Positions 1 through 8,141 of a stretch of 64,000 bases of DNA are shown piece after piece. The translations under genes and the position numbers were made by a program. Position 1 is the first letter of the stretch. Every line of letters begins with the position of its first letter. Origin of the DNA: Desulfobulbus sp. Tol-SR (GTDB lineage Bacteria > Desulfobacterota > Desulfobulbia > Desulfobulbales > Desulfocapsaceae); contig JROS01000084.1 of the NCBI GenBank assembly GCA_000769715.1, forward strand, positions 1-64,000. Reading direction: 5' to 3'. Below the pieces are notes generated by a model. It saw only the letters and a program-made list of their open reading frames with translations, did not search any database and was not told the DNA's origin.

Positions 1-2
1 AC

Positions 3-590
3 AAGGTTGGATATCCGAAAACGACATTATGGTCAGTGAAAAACAAAGAGATTCGCATGAACCAAACAGATGCAGACACAACCTTGGTTGAGACGATAAT
101 CGACCGCTACACCAAAACCTGGTCTCTTCTCCTGCAATATGATGAAAACAGGCTTGATCGACCGGAAAAGACACACCCTTCTCAGATTGCATTGGATTAT
201 GATCAGGCAAAGAATGCAATTGCGATCTTCAAGGCCACTCTGATCGCCAGAGAGGAAGCCTCCGAATTGGTTGGCATGGAAAGAGGACAGTATCTTCAGA
301 GCATCCTCGACAACATCCACCAAACCTTCGACGGACAACAACTCTACCCAACCATCGAAGAAAAGGCCGCCCATATCCTCTACTTCGTGATCAAAGATCA
401 CCCTTTTTCAGACGGCAACAAACGGATCGGCTCCCTTCTTTTCCTGCTGTACCTGGATACAAACGGCCTGCTTGCACAATCCGGCATCAATGACAACGGC
501 TTGGTTGCCCTGGCTCTGCTGATAGCCGAGAGCGACCCGAGACAGAAGGATTTGCTGATCCGGTTGATTATGAATCTGCTCAGTTCCTGA
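3..590 (+). CDS. RhuM/Fic-DOC family protein, 5' end outside the window
   Basis: A Fic domain carries the active-site motif HPFSDGNKRIG (HxFx(D/E)GNxR class), which in the family transfers AMP or another phosphate-containing group to target proteins. The sequence before it matches the C-terminal half of the RhuM/Fic/DOC fusion proteins found in phages and defence islands. The track starts at a GTG at 36, but the frame is open to base 3 and full-length family members are longer. I therefore read this as the 3' part of a gene that begins upstream. No inhibitory partner gene is visible downstream. It ends 42 bp before the degenerate mini-CRISPR, whose leftward transcript converges on it. The family is confident; the exact start and activity are not. 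Confidence 0.75.
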   Translation, partial: KVGYPKTTLWSVKNKEIRMNQTDADTTLVETIIDRYTKTWSLLLQYDENRLDRPEKTHPSQIALDYDQAKNAIAIFKATLIAREEASELVGMERGQYLQSILDNIHQTFDGQQLYPTIEEKAAHILYFVIKDHPFSDGNKRIGSLLFLLYLDTNGLLAQSGINDNGLVALALLIAESDPRQKDLLIRLIMNLLSS

Positions 591-631
591 GATGGAACGG
601 AGAAATAGAGAAGCCGGGCAGAGTTAAAACT

Positions 632-710
632 CGGCTAATCCCCGTAATTACGGGGAACTTGTTATAAAACACACAAATCATCGGTTCATCCCAATTTGCA
701 TTGGGAACCA
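632..710 (-). ncRNA. degenerate two-repeat mini-CRISPR (CreA/CreR-like guide RNA)
   Basis: Two 29-nt units in reverse orientation resemble the array repeat. The unit at 682-710 (18 of 29 identical) keeps the 3' handle GATGAACCG exactly. The unit at 632-660 shares 20 of 29. In both the 6-bp stem is kept by paired changes: CCCCGC/GCGGGG in the array becomes CCCAAT/ATTGGG and CCCCGT/ACGGGG. Between them is a 21-nt pseudo-spacer (661-681) instead of 32 nt. Read leftward the order is repeat, handle, pseudo-spacer, repeat, as in a crRNA precursor. A minus-strand promoter puts the expected start at the first repeat. Known CreA and CreR RNAs have this design and load Cascade to repress a nearby promoter. 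The repeat homology and pairing are seen; the function is inferred. Confidence 0.8.
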
Positions 711-714
711 AAAT

Positions 715-743
715 AACATAATGAGAAAAAAAATGAGGGTCAA
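715..743 (-). promoter_or_regulatory. sigma-70-type promoter of the mini-CRISPR
   Basis: On the minus strand TTGACC (738-743) and TATGTT (715-720) are separated by exactly 17 bp. The expected start, 6-7 nt downstream, falls at about 708, the 5' edge of the first degenerate repeat. The guide RNA would therefore be made almost without a leader. Prediction from sequence only. Confidence 0.6.
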
Positions 744-758
744 GAAGATTCATTCCAA

Positions 759-782
759 GTTTTAAAATACACAAATCATCTT
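759..782 (-). promoter_or_regulatory. predicted Cascade target site with AAG PAM
   Basis: On the minus strand, positions 779 to 759 match the pseudo-spacer of the mini-CRISPR at 19 of 21 positions. The first 11 handle-proximal (seed) bases are all identical; the mismatches are at spacer positions 12 and 18. The three bases 5' of the match (782-780) read AAG, the canonical type I-E interference PAM. The site ends 9 bp before the -35 box of the promoter at 792-819 and 15 bp behind the -35 box of the mini-CRISPR promoter. It could influence both. Partial complementarity like this favours binding over full cleavage in CreA systems (family knowledge). Confidence 0.7.
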
Positions 783-791
783 TATTTTTAT

Positions 792-819
792 TTGACAAGC
801 AGCATTGCCGAATTATATT
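792..819 (+). promoter_or_regulatory. promoter of the 46-codon ORF and cas3
   Basis: TTGACA at 792-797 and TATATT at 814-819 with 16-bp spacing, preceded by an A/T-only tract like an UP element. The expected start near 826 leaves a very short untranslated leader before the ribosome site AGGAGGG (829-835). The predicted Cascade target lies immediately upstream, at about -67 to -44. Confidence 0.65.
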
Positions 820-841
820 CCCTCAAACAGGAGGGATTCAA

Positions 842-982
842 ATGAACAAATTCGTTCGGTCTTTTGCTGCAATGATTGCCATAGCCAATAGTGCCACCCC
901 AAACGGATTGGTGGCACTTGCACTGGGTATAGCTCTTGTTCTTGTATCAATTCTTGCTATGGTTGTCATACGGACCATTTAG
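842..982 (+). CDS. 46-aa membrane peptide, candidate CreT-like toxin or cas leader peptide
   Basis: ATG at 842 follows a near-perfect ribosome site AGGAGGG with 6-nt spacing; the ORF ends with TAG at 980-982. It is too short for the ORF track. The product starts MNKFVRSFAAMIAIANS and then has one long hydrophobic helix (about residues 22-43, LVALALGIALVLVSILAMVV) and a short RTI tail, so it is predicted to insert in the inner membrane. The strong translation signals and its own promoter argue that it is expressed. Its stop lies 10 nt before the cas3 start, so translation may be coupled. Small hydrophobic peptides next to a CRISPR-guided repressor fit a toxin role, but I recognise no family. 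It could also be only a leader peptide. Confidence 0.6.
   Translation: MNKFVRSFAAMIAIANSATPNGLVALALGIALVLVSILAMVVIRTI
890..918 (+). other. inverted repeat within the 46-codon ORF
   Basis: AGTGCCACC (890-898) and GGTGGCACT (910-918) are perfect 9-bp arms around an 11-nt loop. There is no U tract after it, so it is not a standard terminator. In the mRNA it would form a hairpin inside the small ORF and could tune its translation or read-through into cas3. Confidence 0.45.
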
Positions 983-992
983 ATGGAGAAAG

Positions 993-3560
993 ATGCTAAA
1001 ATTATTCGATTTCTGGGGAAAAGCTGACAGAAACGGTCCATCCTGGCACCCCGCTGTTTGCCATATGATAGACACGGGCATTGTAGCAAAAGAAATCCTC
1101 GCTGTTCAGCCGATCAATTTTCAGTTGCAACTCACATCTCCTTTCCAAAACGCAGGGCAAAATGCTCTCGATGTGCTCGCGTTTGTCTCCGCCATTCATG
1201 ATATAGGCAAAATCAGTCCCGGTTTTCAGCAAAAAAGTAAAGATCTTTGCGAATGTCTAAAACATCGGGGGTTTACCTTCCCACAGACATCAGAGCCCAA
1301 ACATGGAAGAGTGGCTCTTGTTGTGTTGAAAAAGTCATTACAAGAAATGTTTGGTTGCTCCATAGAAGAAAAAAACGCTCTGGCCCGAGTGTTAGCCGCC
1401 CACCACGGCGTATTTGATGAGAGCCTTAGTCTTGATGTTGGTGATCACGCCTGGCAAGAAGCCCGTCGAGATATTCTCACTTTGCTCGCCCGAACATTCG
1501 GTATCACTTCACTTGCTTCAGTTCGTTTAGACAACGTTCCCGTACTTTTTCTTCTGGCAGGCCTTATCTCTGTTGCCGATTGGATAGCTTCCAACGAAGC
1601 AATTTTTCCCTATCTCAATGCGCCACCAAAAAACATTGAACAATACATCGCCGATCGACGTATCATTGCCCAAAAATTTCTTAACAGGCTTTCGTTGGGG
1701 ACAACCGTAGAAACTGAAAAAGGTTTTCACGAGCTGTTCGACTTTGAAAATCCAAATGCTTGCCAACAGGCAACATTGAACGTCTCAAAAAAACTGTCGC
1801 ATCCGATGCTGGTGATTGTGGAAACACCGATGGGCAGTGGCAAGACTGAAGCGGCGCAAGCCGCATATGCCAGCCTTGCCAAACGTGTCGGTCTGCGAGG
1901 AATGTACTGTGCCTTGCCTACTCAAGCCACAGGAAATGCAATGTTCAGCAGGATGAGAACGTTTCTTGCTCGACTGCATGGAGAACAGACAGCAGAGCTT
2001 CATTTGCTACATGCAAACGCCGACATCAATCCCGAATACGAACAGCTTAAATTGAAAAGCATCGGTGAAAAAGACGACAGCATTACCGCTTCCGGCTGGT
2101 TCGCTGCCAAAAAGAGAGGTCTATTGGCAACATACGGCACAGGAACCATTGATCAAGCTCTTTTGGCAGTTCTTCGAGTAAGGCATTTTTTTGTTCGCCT
2201 TTTCGGCCTGAGCGGAAAAATGATCATCCTTGATGAGGTCCATGCCTATGACGCCTATATGTCAGAAGAAATTTATAGCCTGATTGGCTGGGCTTCCAGG
2301 TGTGGATCTTCTATTATCCTCCTCTCGGCAACCCTTCCGGAAAAAAAGAGAACCAAGCTGGTCCAGGCATTTTATCCTTCCGTAGAACTCCCGACAGGAC
2401 TTCGTTATCCATCGGTTTTCGGCGTGGATCTTCAAGGAACGGTGGTATGGGAACCGGTTGCCTTAAAAGATGATCATTTGGCAATTGATCCAATAATTGT
2501 TACTCCGGACGAAAAACTCACAGTAATGGCTGAAAAGGTCGTAAACCTCGTAACTAAAGATGGTTGTGCAGCCTGTATTGTCAATACCGTTGCCGAAGCC
2601 CAGGATCTGTTCGATCTTTTGAAAACGAGATTTCCGGAAGAGGAATTGATGCTTTTCCATTCTCGTTTCACTCTTGAACGAAGGCTTGCAATCGAAAAAG
2701 AGCTTCTTGAAAAATATGGCAAAGGGAACAATAGACCTCGCCGTGGAATTGTGGTCGCAAGCCCTGTCCTCCAGGAAAGTCTTGATGTCTGTTTTGATGT
2801 AATGCTTTCCGATATCGCCCCATTTGACCTCCTTTTGCAGCGAGCAGGCCGCCTCCATCGCCATACAAATATCAGGCCCCCGCATCTGCAAGATAGACAG
2901 ATGTTTGTTTTTCTTCCCGATCTTCTCCATAACAAACCGGACTTTGGTTGGAGCGGATTGATCTATTTCCGATACCTCCTCGACCGCACCGGCAGGCTTT
3001 TTTTTAAAAATGACCAATATCCCCAGATATTGGTTAAACTTCCAGGAGGTGTATCACCTCTGATCGAACAGGTTTATGGCGAAGACGACATAGCCCTCGA
3101 CAAGATCAGAGAGCTATGGTTCGAGGAACGAGAGGGGGCTGAATCTGCAGATGGATATTTTGCGCGTGTTGCAACAATCGAAAGTGTTCATGATCAAGGG
3201 GATGAACCCGGCTACCTGAGTCGACTTAAAAATTCAGCAGATGAGGAAATGACGCCATCTACACGCGTTGGACGACAAAGGGTATTGCTCGTTATTCTCA
3301 ACGAAGGGGACGAAACAGCCATACTTACACGAGAAAAGGAAAAAGAACTCTTTCGCAAGACCCTTGCCACCGACAATCCAAGGTTGGTCCACTATTTTTC
3401 GAAACTTCCACAACTGGCCGAATGGCGTGAATCCCCCCTTCTTCGCTATTGTCAGCCGGTCTTTTTAACCAATGGTATAGTTCAAGCAGGGGAATCGACC
3501 TTGGCTTATGACGAAATCAGAGGACTATCGATATTACAAAAAACAGGAGGAATAAAATGA
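993..3560 (+). CDS. cas3: CRISPR-associated helicase-nuclease Cas3 (type I-E)
   Basis: Cas3 is recruited by target-bound Cascade and unwinds and degrades invader DNA. The N-terminal HD nuclease shows AIHDIGKISPGF and AAHHGVF. The helicase shows METPMGSGKTEAA-type Walker A (as VETPMGSGKTEAA), ILDEVHAYD (DExH box), ILLSATLP and QRAGRLHRH (motif VI). I chose ATG 993 (855 aa), preceded by GGAG, over the track's TTG at 936. The TTG start would add 19 residues that overlap the 46-codon ORF. The stop overlaps the cas8e start (ATGA). It is the first cas gene, and its promoter is the predicted target of the mini-CRISPR. Confidence 0.95.
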   Translation: MLKLFDFWGKADRNGPSWHPAVCHMIDTGIVAKEILAVQPINFQLQLTSPFQNAGQNALDVLAFVSAIHDIGKISPGFQQKSKDLCECLKHRGFTFPQTSEPKHGRVALVVLKKSLQEMFGCSIEEKNALARVLAAHHGVFDESLSLDVGDHAWQEARRDILTLLARTFGITSLASVRLDNVPVLFLLAGLISVADWIASNEAIFPYLNAPPKNIEQYIADRRIIAQKFLNRLSLGTTVETEKGFHELFDFENPNACQQATLNVSKKLSHPMLVIVETPMGSGKTEAAQAAYASLAKRVGLRGMYCALPTQATGNAMFSRMRTFLARLHGEQTAELHLLHANADINPEYEQLKLKSIGEKDDSITASGWFAAKKRGLLATYGTGTIDQALLAVLRVRHFFVRLFGLSGKMIILDEVHAYDAYMSEEIYSLIGWASRCGSSIILLSATLPEKKRTKLVQAFYPSVELPTGLRYPSVFGVDLQGTVVWEPVALKDDHLAIDPIIVTPDEKLTVMAEKVVNLVTKDGCAACIVNTVAEAQDLFDLLKTRFPEEELMLFHSRFTLERRLAIEKELLEKYGKGNNRPRRGIVVASPVLQESLDVCFDVMLSDIAPFDLLLQRAGRLHRHTNIRPPHLQDRQMFVFLPDLLHNKPDFGWSGLIYFRYLLDRTGRLFFKNDQYPQILVKLPGGVSPLIEQVYGEDDIALDKIRELWFEEREGAESADGYFARVATIESVHDQGDEPGYLSRLKNSADEEMTPSTRVGRQRVLLVILNEGDETAILTREKEKELFRKTLATDNPRLVHYFSKLPQLAEWRESPLLRYCQPVFLTNGIVQAGESTLAYDEIRGLSILQKTGGIK

Positions 3561-5095
3561 ACAAATTTTCCTATAACCTTATAGATGAACCTTGGATAAG
3601 CTGTGTCAGCCGCGACGGAACCAAAAAAATAGGATTGCGTGACCTTGTGAAAAACGCCCATGAACTCCGTGAGATCGAATCTTATAATCCACTAACGATC
3701 GTTGCATTATTGCGTATTTTGTTAGCCCTTGTGCATCGGGTCATGGATGGGCCGCGAAAAGAAAAGGGTTGGATTGAACTCTTTACTGCGGGCAGATTCC
3801 CAACAGATTGTTTTACAAAATATTTCCAAACCTTCTCAAATCGTTTCGACCTCTTTTCAGACACTTACCCTTTTTACCAAACCGCTGGATTATCAATTCT
3901 CGATTCAACAGGAAATGAGTCGCCTGTCTCTGTAGCCACAATTATGTTGGAACGTGCCAGTGGCAACAATAAAACCTTGTTTGACCACACCACCGACGAC
4001 ACGTTAGTGCAGTTGACACCGGAACAGGCAGCTCACGCACTCATTACAAACCAGATGTTCGCTCTTGGCGGATTGAATAAGAAAACCACCAACCATTTCG
4101 GCTACCAGCAAAGCTATCTGAATGCGGCCATGGTCAGCGGCATTTTCATCGCCCTTTCAGGCGACTCGTTGTTCGAGACAATCATGCTAAACCTCCTTCT
4201 TCCCGGATCATATTCGCTCGGATGGGGAGGAGATGATAAACCTGTATGGGAGCGTAATGATAGGGAGAGTGATAAAGCAAAGGTACCAAAAGGCTATCTG
4301 GACTATCTGACTTGTAAATGCCGACATATCCGTCTCCTACCGACATCAAACGGTGACTCAATCACCGTATCAAAACTCCATATTGCGCAAGGAGAAGCCT
4401 TTCCGGAAATTGATAATCCAGCCTTTATGAGTAAACAAAACTCAAAGACCAACGAATGGTATTTTCCTCAGCTCAATCCCTCACGCCTGGTCTGGCGTGA
4501 CAGCGCGGCACTGTTTGCTTTCGACCAAGGGACAGACAAGCGCCCTGCTGCATTCAGACAAGCTGCCGCCATGTCAGATTATGTTTCCTTGTCTTCAAGT
4601 TACAAATGTATGGCAATAGCTCTCGCCAACGATAAGGCTAATCCTTTGGCCTGGCGGCAAGAAATTTTAGCGATCCCTCGGGCACTTCTTGAAAAAGAGG
4701 AAGCCATCCAAACACTCGTAGTTGGAATGAGCCGAGCAGAAGAAAGTTCTCTTGTTCTTGACGGTGCGGTCAAGACCTTTATCCGCTGCATACTTCCTCC
4801 CAACTCCAAAGATGTAAATCAAAAGGCGCATGCAACCGGTGCCATGAGATTTTACTGGGATAGACTTGAAAAGCACTTTCAAACGTTTCTCTCAAGAATC
4901 GACAATAAAGAATTAGCGCTTACTGAATGGACAGACAACATAACTGCAACAGCCCGCCAAGCGCTGCAGACATGCGTCCGGCAGCGATACACAGATTCAG
5001 GTTCCACCTTCAAAGCGTGGGCTATGGCTGGAGACGAACTTAACAAAAGATTTGCACGTTTTACCGTTCAAAAAGGAGGTGTATCCAGTGAATGA
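3557..5095 (+). CDS. cas8e: Cascade large subunit Cas8e (Cse1/CasA)
   Basis: The N-terminus FSYNLIDEPWISC is the classic Cse1 signature, and 512 aa is the normal length. The subunit recognises the PAM, starts R-loop formation and recruits Cas3. It overlaps cas3 by 4 nt and cse2 by 8 nt, so the operon is tightly coupled. The middle region with WGGDDKPVWERND and TSNGDSITV is consistent with family members. No disruptions are seen. Confidence 0.93.
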   Translation: MNKFSYNLIDEPWISCVSRDGTKKIGLRDLVKNAHELREIESYNPLTIVALLRILLALVHRVMDGPRKEKGWIELFTAGRFPTDCFTKYFQTFSNRFDLFSDTYPFYQTAGLSILDSTGNESPVSVATIMLERASGNNKTLFDHTTDDTLVQLTPEQAAHALITNQMFALGGLNKKTTNHFGYQQSYLNAAMVSGIFIALSGDSLFETIMLNLLLPGSYSLGWGGDDKPVWERNDRESDKAKVPKGYLDYLTCKCRHIRLLPTSNGDSITVSKLHIAQGEAFPEIDNPAFMSKQNSKTNEWYFPQLNPSRLVWRDSAALFAFDQGTDKRPAAFRQAAAMSDYVSLSSSYKCMAIALANDKANPLAWRQEILAIPRALLEKEEAIQTLVVGMSRAEESSLVLDGAVKTFIRCILPPNSKDVNQKAHATGAMRFYWDRLEKHFQTFLSRIDNKELALTEWTDNITATARQALQTCVRQRYTDSGSTFKAWAMAGDELNKRFARFTVQKGGVSSE

Positions 5096-5618
5096 AAAAA
5101 GAGAAAGTGCATTCGTCAAATCGCTCGAAAAGCTGTACCACGAAAACAACCGTTCTGCCCTTGCCAAACTTCGCCGAGGGCTCGGCAAGAAAAACGGCAC
5201 TCCAGACATGTGCCGGTATGTTGTTCCATTCCTTCCAGAGGGAACAGAAACATATCAGCTTGGCCGCTATTTTCTGATCGCTTCCCTTTTCGCCCTTCAC
5301 CCGGAACCAGCCGCTCGTAACACAAGTATGGGCAAGGTCTTCAGAGCCATGATGGTAACAATTCAGAGTATAGAAAAACGATTCGAAAACCTTCTTGCAG
5401 TAGATGCTGAAGATTTGGATGGCCATTTACGCCAAGCAATATCCCTGGCAAAAAGCAAAAATATCCGAGTCGATTTCCACCGTTTATTTTATGACATCGA
5501 CCGCAACAACTGGAACAGACAAGACCGCCGCGTACAACTCGAATGGGCACGTGACTTCTGGGGCTACGAGAAAGAACTGAAAGAAAATGAATCCGATACA
5601 AAAGGAGAACAACAATGA
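5088..5618 (+). CDS. cse2: Cascade small subunit Cse2 (CasB)
   Basis: The helical small subunit Cse2/Cas11e forms a dimer along the Cascade belly and stabilises the displaced strand. I chose GTG 5088, which has the strong ribosome site AAAGGAGGT 7 nt upstream and gives 176 aa. The TTG at 5052 in the track would lie deep in cas8e. The fragments LAKLRRGLGKK and ALHPEPAARNTSMGKVFRAM fit Cse2. The stop overlaps the cas7e ATG by 4 nt. Confidence 0.88.
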   Translation: MNEKRESAFVKSLEKLYHENNRSALAKLRRGLGKKNGTPDMCRYVVPFLPEGTETYQLGRYFLIASLFALHPEPAARNTSMGKVFRAMMVTIQSIEKRFENLLAVDAEDLDGHLRQAISLAKSKNIRVDFHRLFYDIDRNNWNRQDRRVQLEWARDFWGYEKELKENESDTKGEQQ

Positions 5619-6769
5619 TCGCCGAACTGCACATTATCCAAAACTTTGCTCCGTCCAACCTGAACCGGGACGACTCCAACACTCCCAAAGACTGTCATTT
5701 TGGCGGGTATCGCCGTGCCAGAATTTCCAGCCAGTGTATTAAACGTTCTGTGCGATGCCATCCGGCCTTTTCCGATGCAGTCGAAGCAGCAAAAGGTGAA
5801 ACGGGAGTCCGTACAAAAAGACTAAAAGCCAGACTTGTGGAAGTGCTGACAAGTCAACACAGCAAAACCCAGGGGGAAGCGGAAAAAGCAGCCTCGGCCA
5901 TTATCGATCTGCTAGGATTTAAAATCGCAGAAGCCGAAAAAACGCAATACCTGCTCTACCTCGGAGAAGGCGAAATAGAAAATTTGGTGAAGATATCCCT
6001 ACCTAGCTGGGAAGAACTCCTTAAACTCGAAATCAATAAAGAGAAAAAAAAGAAAGACACTACAATCCCGGACACCCTCAAACAGATCCAGATTTCCATC
6101 AAATCGATTATCGGCAAGTCTCGCCAAAGTGCAAGAAGTTATGCAGCTGATATCGCATTATTCGGCCGCATGGTGGCGGACAACAAAAACATGAATGTCG
6201 ATGCAGCTTGTCAGGTGGCTCATGCCATTTCCACCCATAAAGTCGAGATGGAAATGGACTACTTCACCGCAATTGACGATCTTCAACCTGGCGAAGACTC
6301 GGGCTCTGATATGATAGGCATTGTTGAGTTCAACAGTTCCTGTTTCTACCGCTATTCAGCAATAGATATCAGCAAGTTGAAAGAAAATCTTGGGTTCAAC
6401 AATGATCTGCTTGCAGCAACGATAAAGGGTTATTTGGAGGCATCCATCAAGGCAGTGCCTACCGGCAAACAGAACAGCATGGCAGCACAAAATCCTCCCG
6501 GTTATGTACGGGTAATGATAAGAAAAGATGGATTTCCCTGGTCGTTGGCAAATGCATTTCAAAAACCGGTTTTTCCAAACAAATCAAACTCATTGGAAGA
6601 AGAATCCATTTCCAAACTTGAAGGATATCTGGATAGCCTCAAAAAAGTCTATGGAGAAGATTCTATAATTTGCAACGCCTCTTTCAATATTTACCAACCC
6701 GGCAACGGTTCATTCACCGATCTCATTACTAACACCCAGGAGGCCATAACCAAGGAGGATGTTAGATGA
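5615..6769 (+). CDS. cas7e: Cascade backbone subunit Cas7e (Cse4/CasC)
   Basis: 384 aa, beginning MIAELHIIQNFAPSNLNRDD, with FGGYRRARISSQCIKRSVR; this is the expected N-terminal block of Cas7e. Six copies wrap the crRNA spacer in Cascade. It is the backbone that would also have to accommodate the shorter 21-nt pseudo-spacer of the mini-CRISPR; engineered short spacers are known to give smaller Cascades. Ends in a 4-nt overlap with cas5e. Confidence 0.93.
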   Translation: MIAELHIIQNFAPSNLNRDDSNTPKDCHFGGYRRARISSQCIKRSVRCHPAFSDAVEAAKGETGVRTKRLKARLVEVLTSQHSKTQGEAEKAASAIIDLLGFKIAEAEKTQYLLYLGEGEIENLVKISLPSWEELLKLEINKEKKKKDTTIPDTLKQIQISIKSIIGKSRQSARSYAADIALFGRMVADNKNMNVDAACQVAHAISTHKVEMEMDYFTAIDDLQPGEDSGSDMIGIVEFNSSCFYRYSAIDISKLKENLGFNNDLLAATIKGYLEASIKAVPTGKQNSMAAQNPPGYVRVMIRKDGFPWSLANAFQKPVFPNKSNSLEEESISKLEGYLDSLKKVYGEDSIICNASFNIYQPGNGSFTDLITNTQEAITKEDVR

Positions 6770-7494
6770 ATGGTGTATTACTTATCCCCTGCGTTGGTCC
6801 TATGCAGTCATGGGGGACACGAAGCCGTTTTCAGGAACGAGACACTGAACGAGAGCCTAGTAAAAGCGGTGTGATCGGCTTGCTTTGTGCAGCGCTTGGA
6901 CGCGACAGAGAAGCCCCTATCGATGACCTTGCAATACTTCGTATCGGAGTGCGAGTTGATCAAGAAGGAAAGCTGGATGTTGATTTTCAAACCGCACAAA
7001 ATGTGGCTGTTGCCAGCGGTGGCCCTTCCCAGGACCTGCTCTCTAACCGCCATTATCTTTCCGATGCAGCATTTTTGGTTGCTTTGGAAGGCAATTATTC
7101 TACGCTTGCAATGCTACATCAAGCATTAGCTCATCCAACGTGGATGCTTTTTCTCGGACGCAAATCTTATGTTCCGTCCAAACCACTCTATCTCCCAAAA
7201 GGCTTGATTGTAGATGTTACAATAGAAGAAGCCCTTTTGAGTTGGCCACTAATGATTTCAACCGAAGATTTTAAACACCGTTTGAAAGTCGGCAAAGCTG
7301 GGCGCGATAACCGTATCCGTCTTGTCTTGGAATCGAGAGAGCAAACTCACGAAATTAGAAACGATCAGCCTGTATGTTTTGCATCCAGCCGTCGTGTCTT
7401 TCACCAAAGGTATATAGCAACCGAGTATATTGATATAACGCGATTTACTGTCAAAAAGGAGGAGAAAGATGTATCTAGCACAGTTGAGCTTTAA
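6766..7494 (+). CDS. cas5e: Cascade subunit Cas5e (CasD)
   Basis: 242 aa with the Cas5e opening LLIPCVGPMQSWGTRSRF and ERDTEREPSKSGVIGLLCAALGR. It caps the 5' handle of the crRNA. The handle in the mini-CRISPR (ATGAACCG) is identical to that of the main array, so this protein should hold both equally. It overlaps cas6e by 26 nt. Confidence 0.92.
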   Translation: MNGVLLIPCVGPMQSWGTRSRFQERDTEREPSKSGVIGLLCAALGRDREAPIDDLAILRIGVRVDQEGKLDVDFQTAQNVAVASGGPSQDLLSNRHYLSDAAFLVALEGNYSTLAMLHQALAHPTWMLFLGRKSYVPSKPLYLPKGLIVDVTIEEALLSWPLMISTEDFKHRLKVGKAGRDNRIRLVLESREQTHEIRNDQPVCFASSRRVFHQRYIATEYIDITRFTVKKEEKDVSSTVEL

Positions 7495-8077
7495 TCGGCT
7501 TGACCGGAAAACGATGAAAATGCTGACTGATGTTTACAAGCTTCATCAAACTATCCTCCAGGGGTTCATCGCCTACCAAAATTGCGATAGAGTTTTATTC
7601 AGAGTCGAACCGGAGGAACGCAACGATTTGGTGTCTGTTCTAATCCAGAGCACATTGGAACCGGATTGGAGCCTGCTGAAAGAAACAAATCCGGGTTTCA
7701 TCAGCGCTAAGACTAAAGAATTCTCTCCTCAACTCTTGCCGGGTAATGTCTTGCGCTTTCGTCTCCGAGCTAACCCAACGGTCTGCCGTGAAGGAAAACG
7801 TTACGGATTGATTCGCGATGAATCGCTTCGTGAATGGCTAACCAAAAAGGAAGATAAGATTGGCGCTAAATTTATCGACATCGTTTCCATTGATGAAGGA
7901 TACATAAATGGCAATAAAAACAGTGGCCAAGTCCATCACAAAGTAAACCTGAAAGTAGCACGATTTGAAGGCGTGGTGAGGGTCATTAATCCCGAGATCC
8001 TTGTTCATACTTTAAAAGACGGCATTGGTCCAGCCAAAGCTTTCGGTTGCGGGCTCTTATCATTGGCAAGAACATGA
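7469..8077 (+). CDS. cas6e: crRNA endoribonuclease Cas6e (Cse3/CasE)
   Basis: 202 aa, starting MYLAQLSFNRLDRKTMKML. A histidine in YKLHQTI sits where the catalytic His of Cas6e is expected, and the C-terminus has the glycine-rich loop GPAKAFGCGLLSL. The enzyme cuts at the base of the repeat stem. Because the stems of the two degenerate repeats at 632-710 are maintained by paired changes, they could also be substrates (inference). Confidence 0.92.
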   Translation: MYLAQLSFNRLDRKTMKMLTDVYKLHQTILQGFIAYQNCDRVLFRVEPEERNDLVSVLIQSTLEPDWSLLKETNPGFISAKTKEFSPQLLPGNVLRFRLRANPTVCREGKRYGLIRDESLREWLTKKEDKIGAKFIDIVSIDEGYINGNKNSGQVHHKVNLKVARFEGVVRVINPEILVHTLKDGIGPAKAFGCGLLSLART

Positions 8078-8141
8078 GATCCTGAAAAGACGTCTCATCG
8101 AAATGATGATGCTGGGATCACGTGCTTCTACAGAGGATCAC

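Noticed and set aside
632-710. Mini-CRISPR as an ordinary decayed remnant of the main array
   Set aside because: Stem positions changed in compensating pairs, the handle is exact, a promoter is placed at the first repeat and the spacer matches a PAM-flanked promoter site; neutral decay would not keep all of these.
936-992. TTG start of cas3 adding MFLYQFLLWLSYGPFRWRK
   Set aside because: Lies in the 46-codon ORF in another frame; ATG 993 has GGAG upstream and matches the family N-terminus better.
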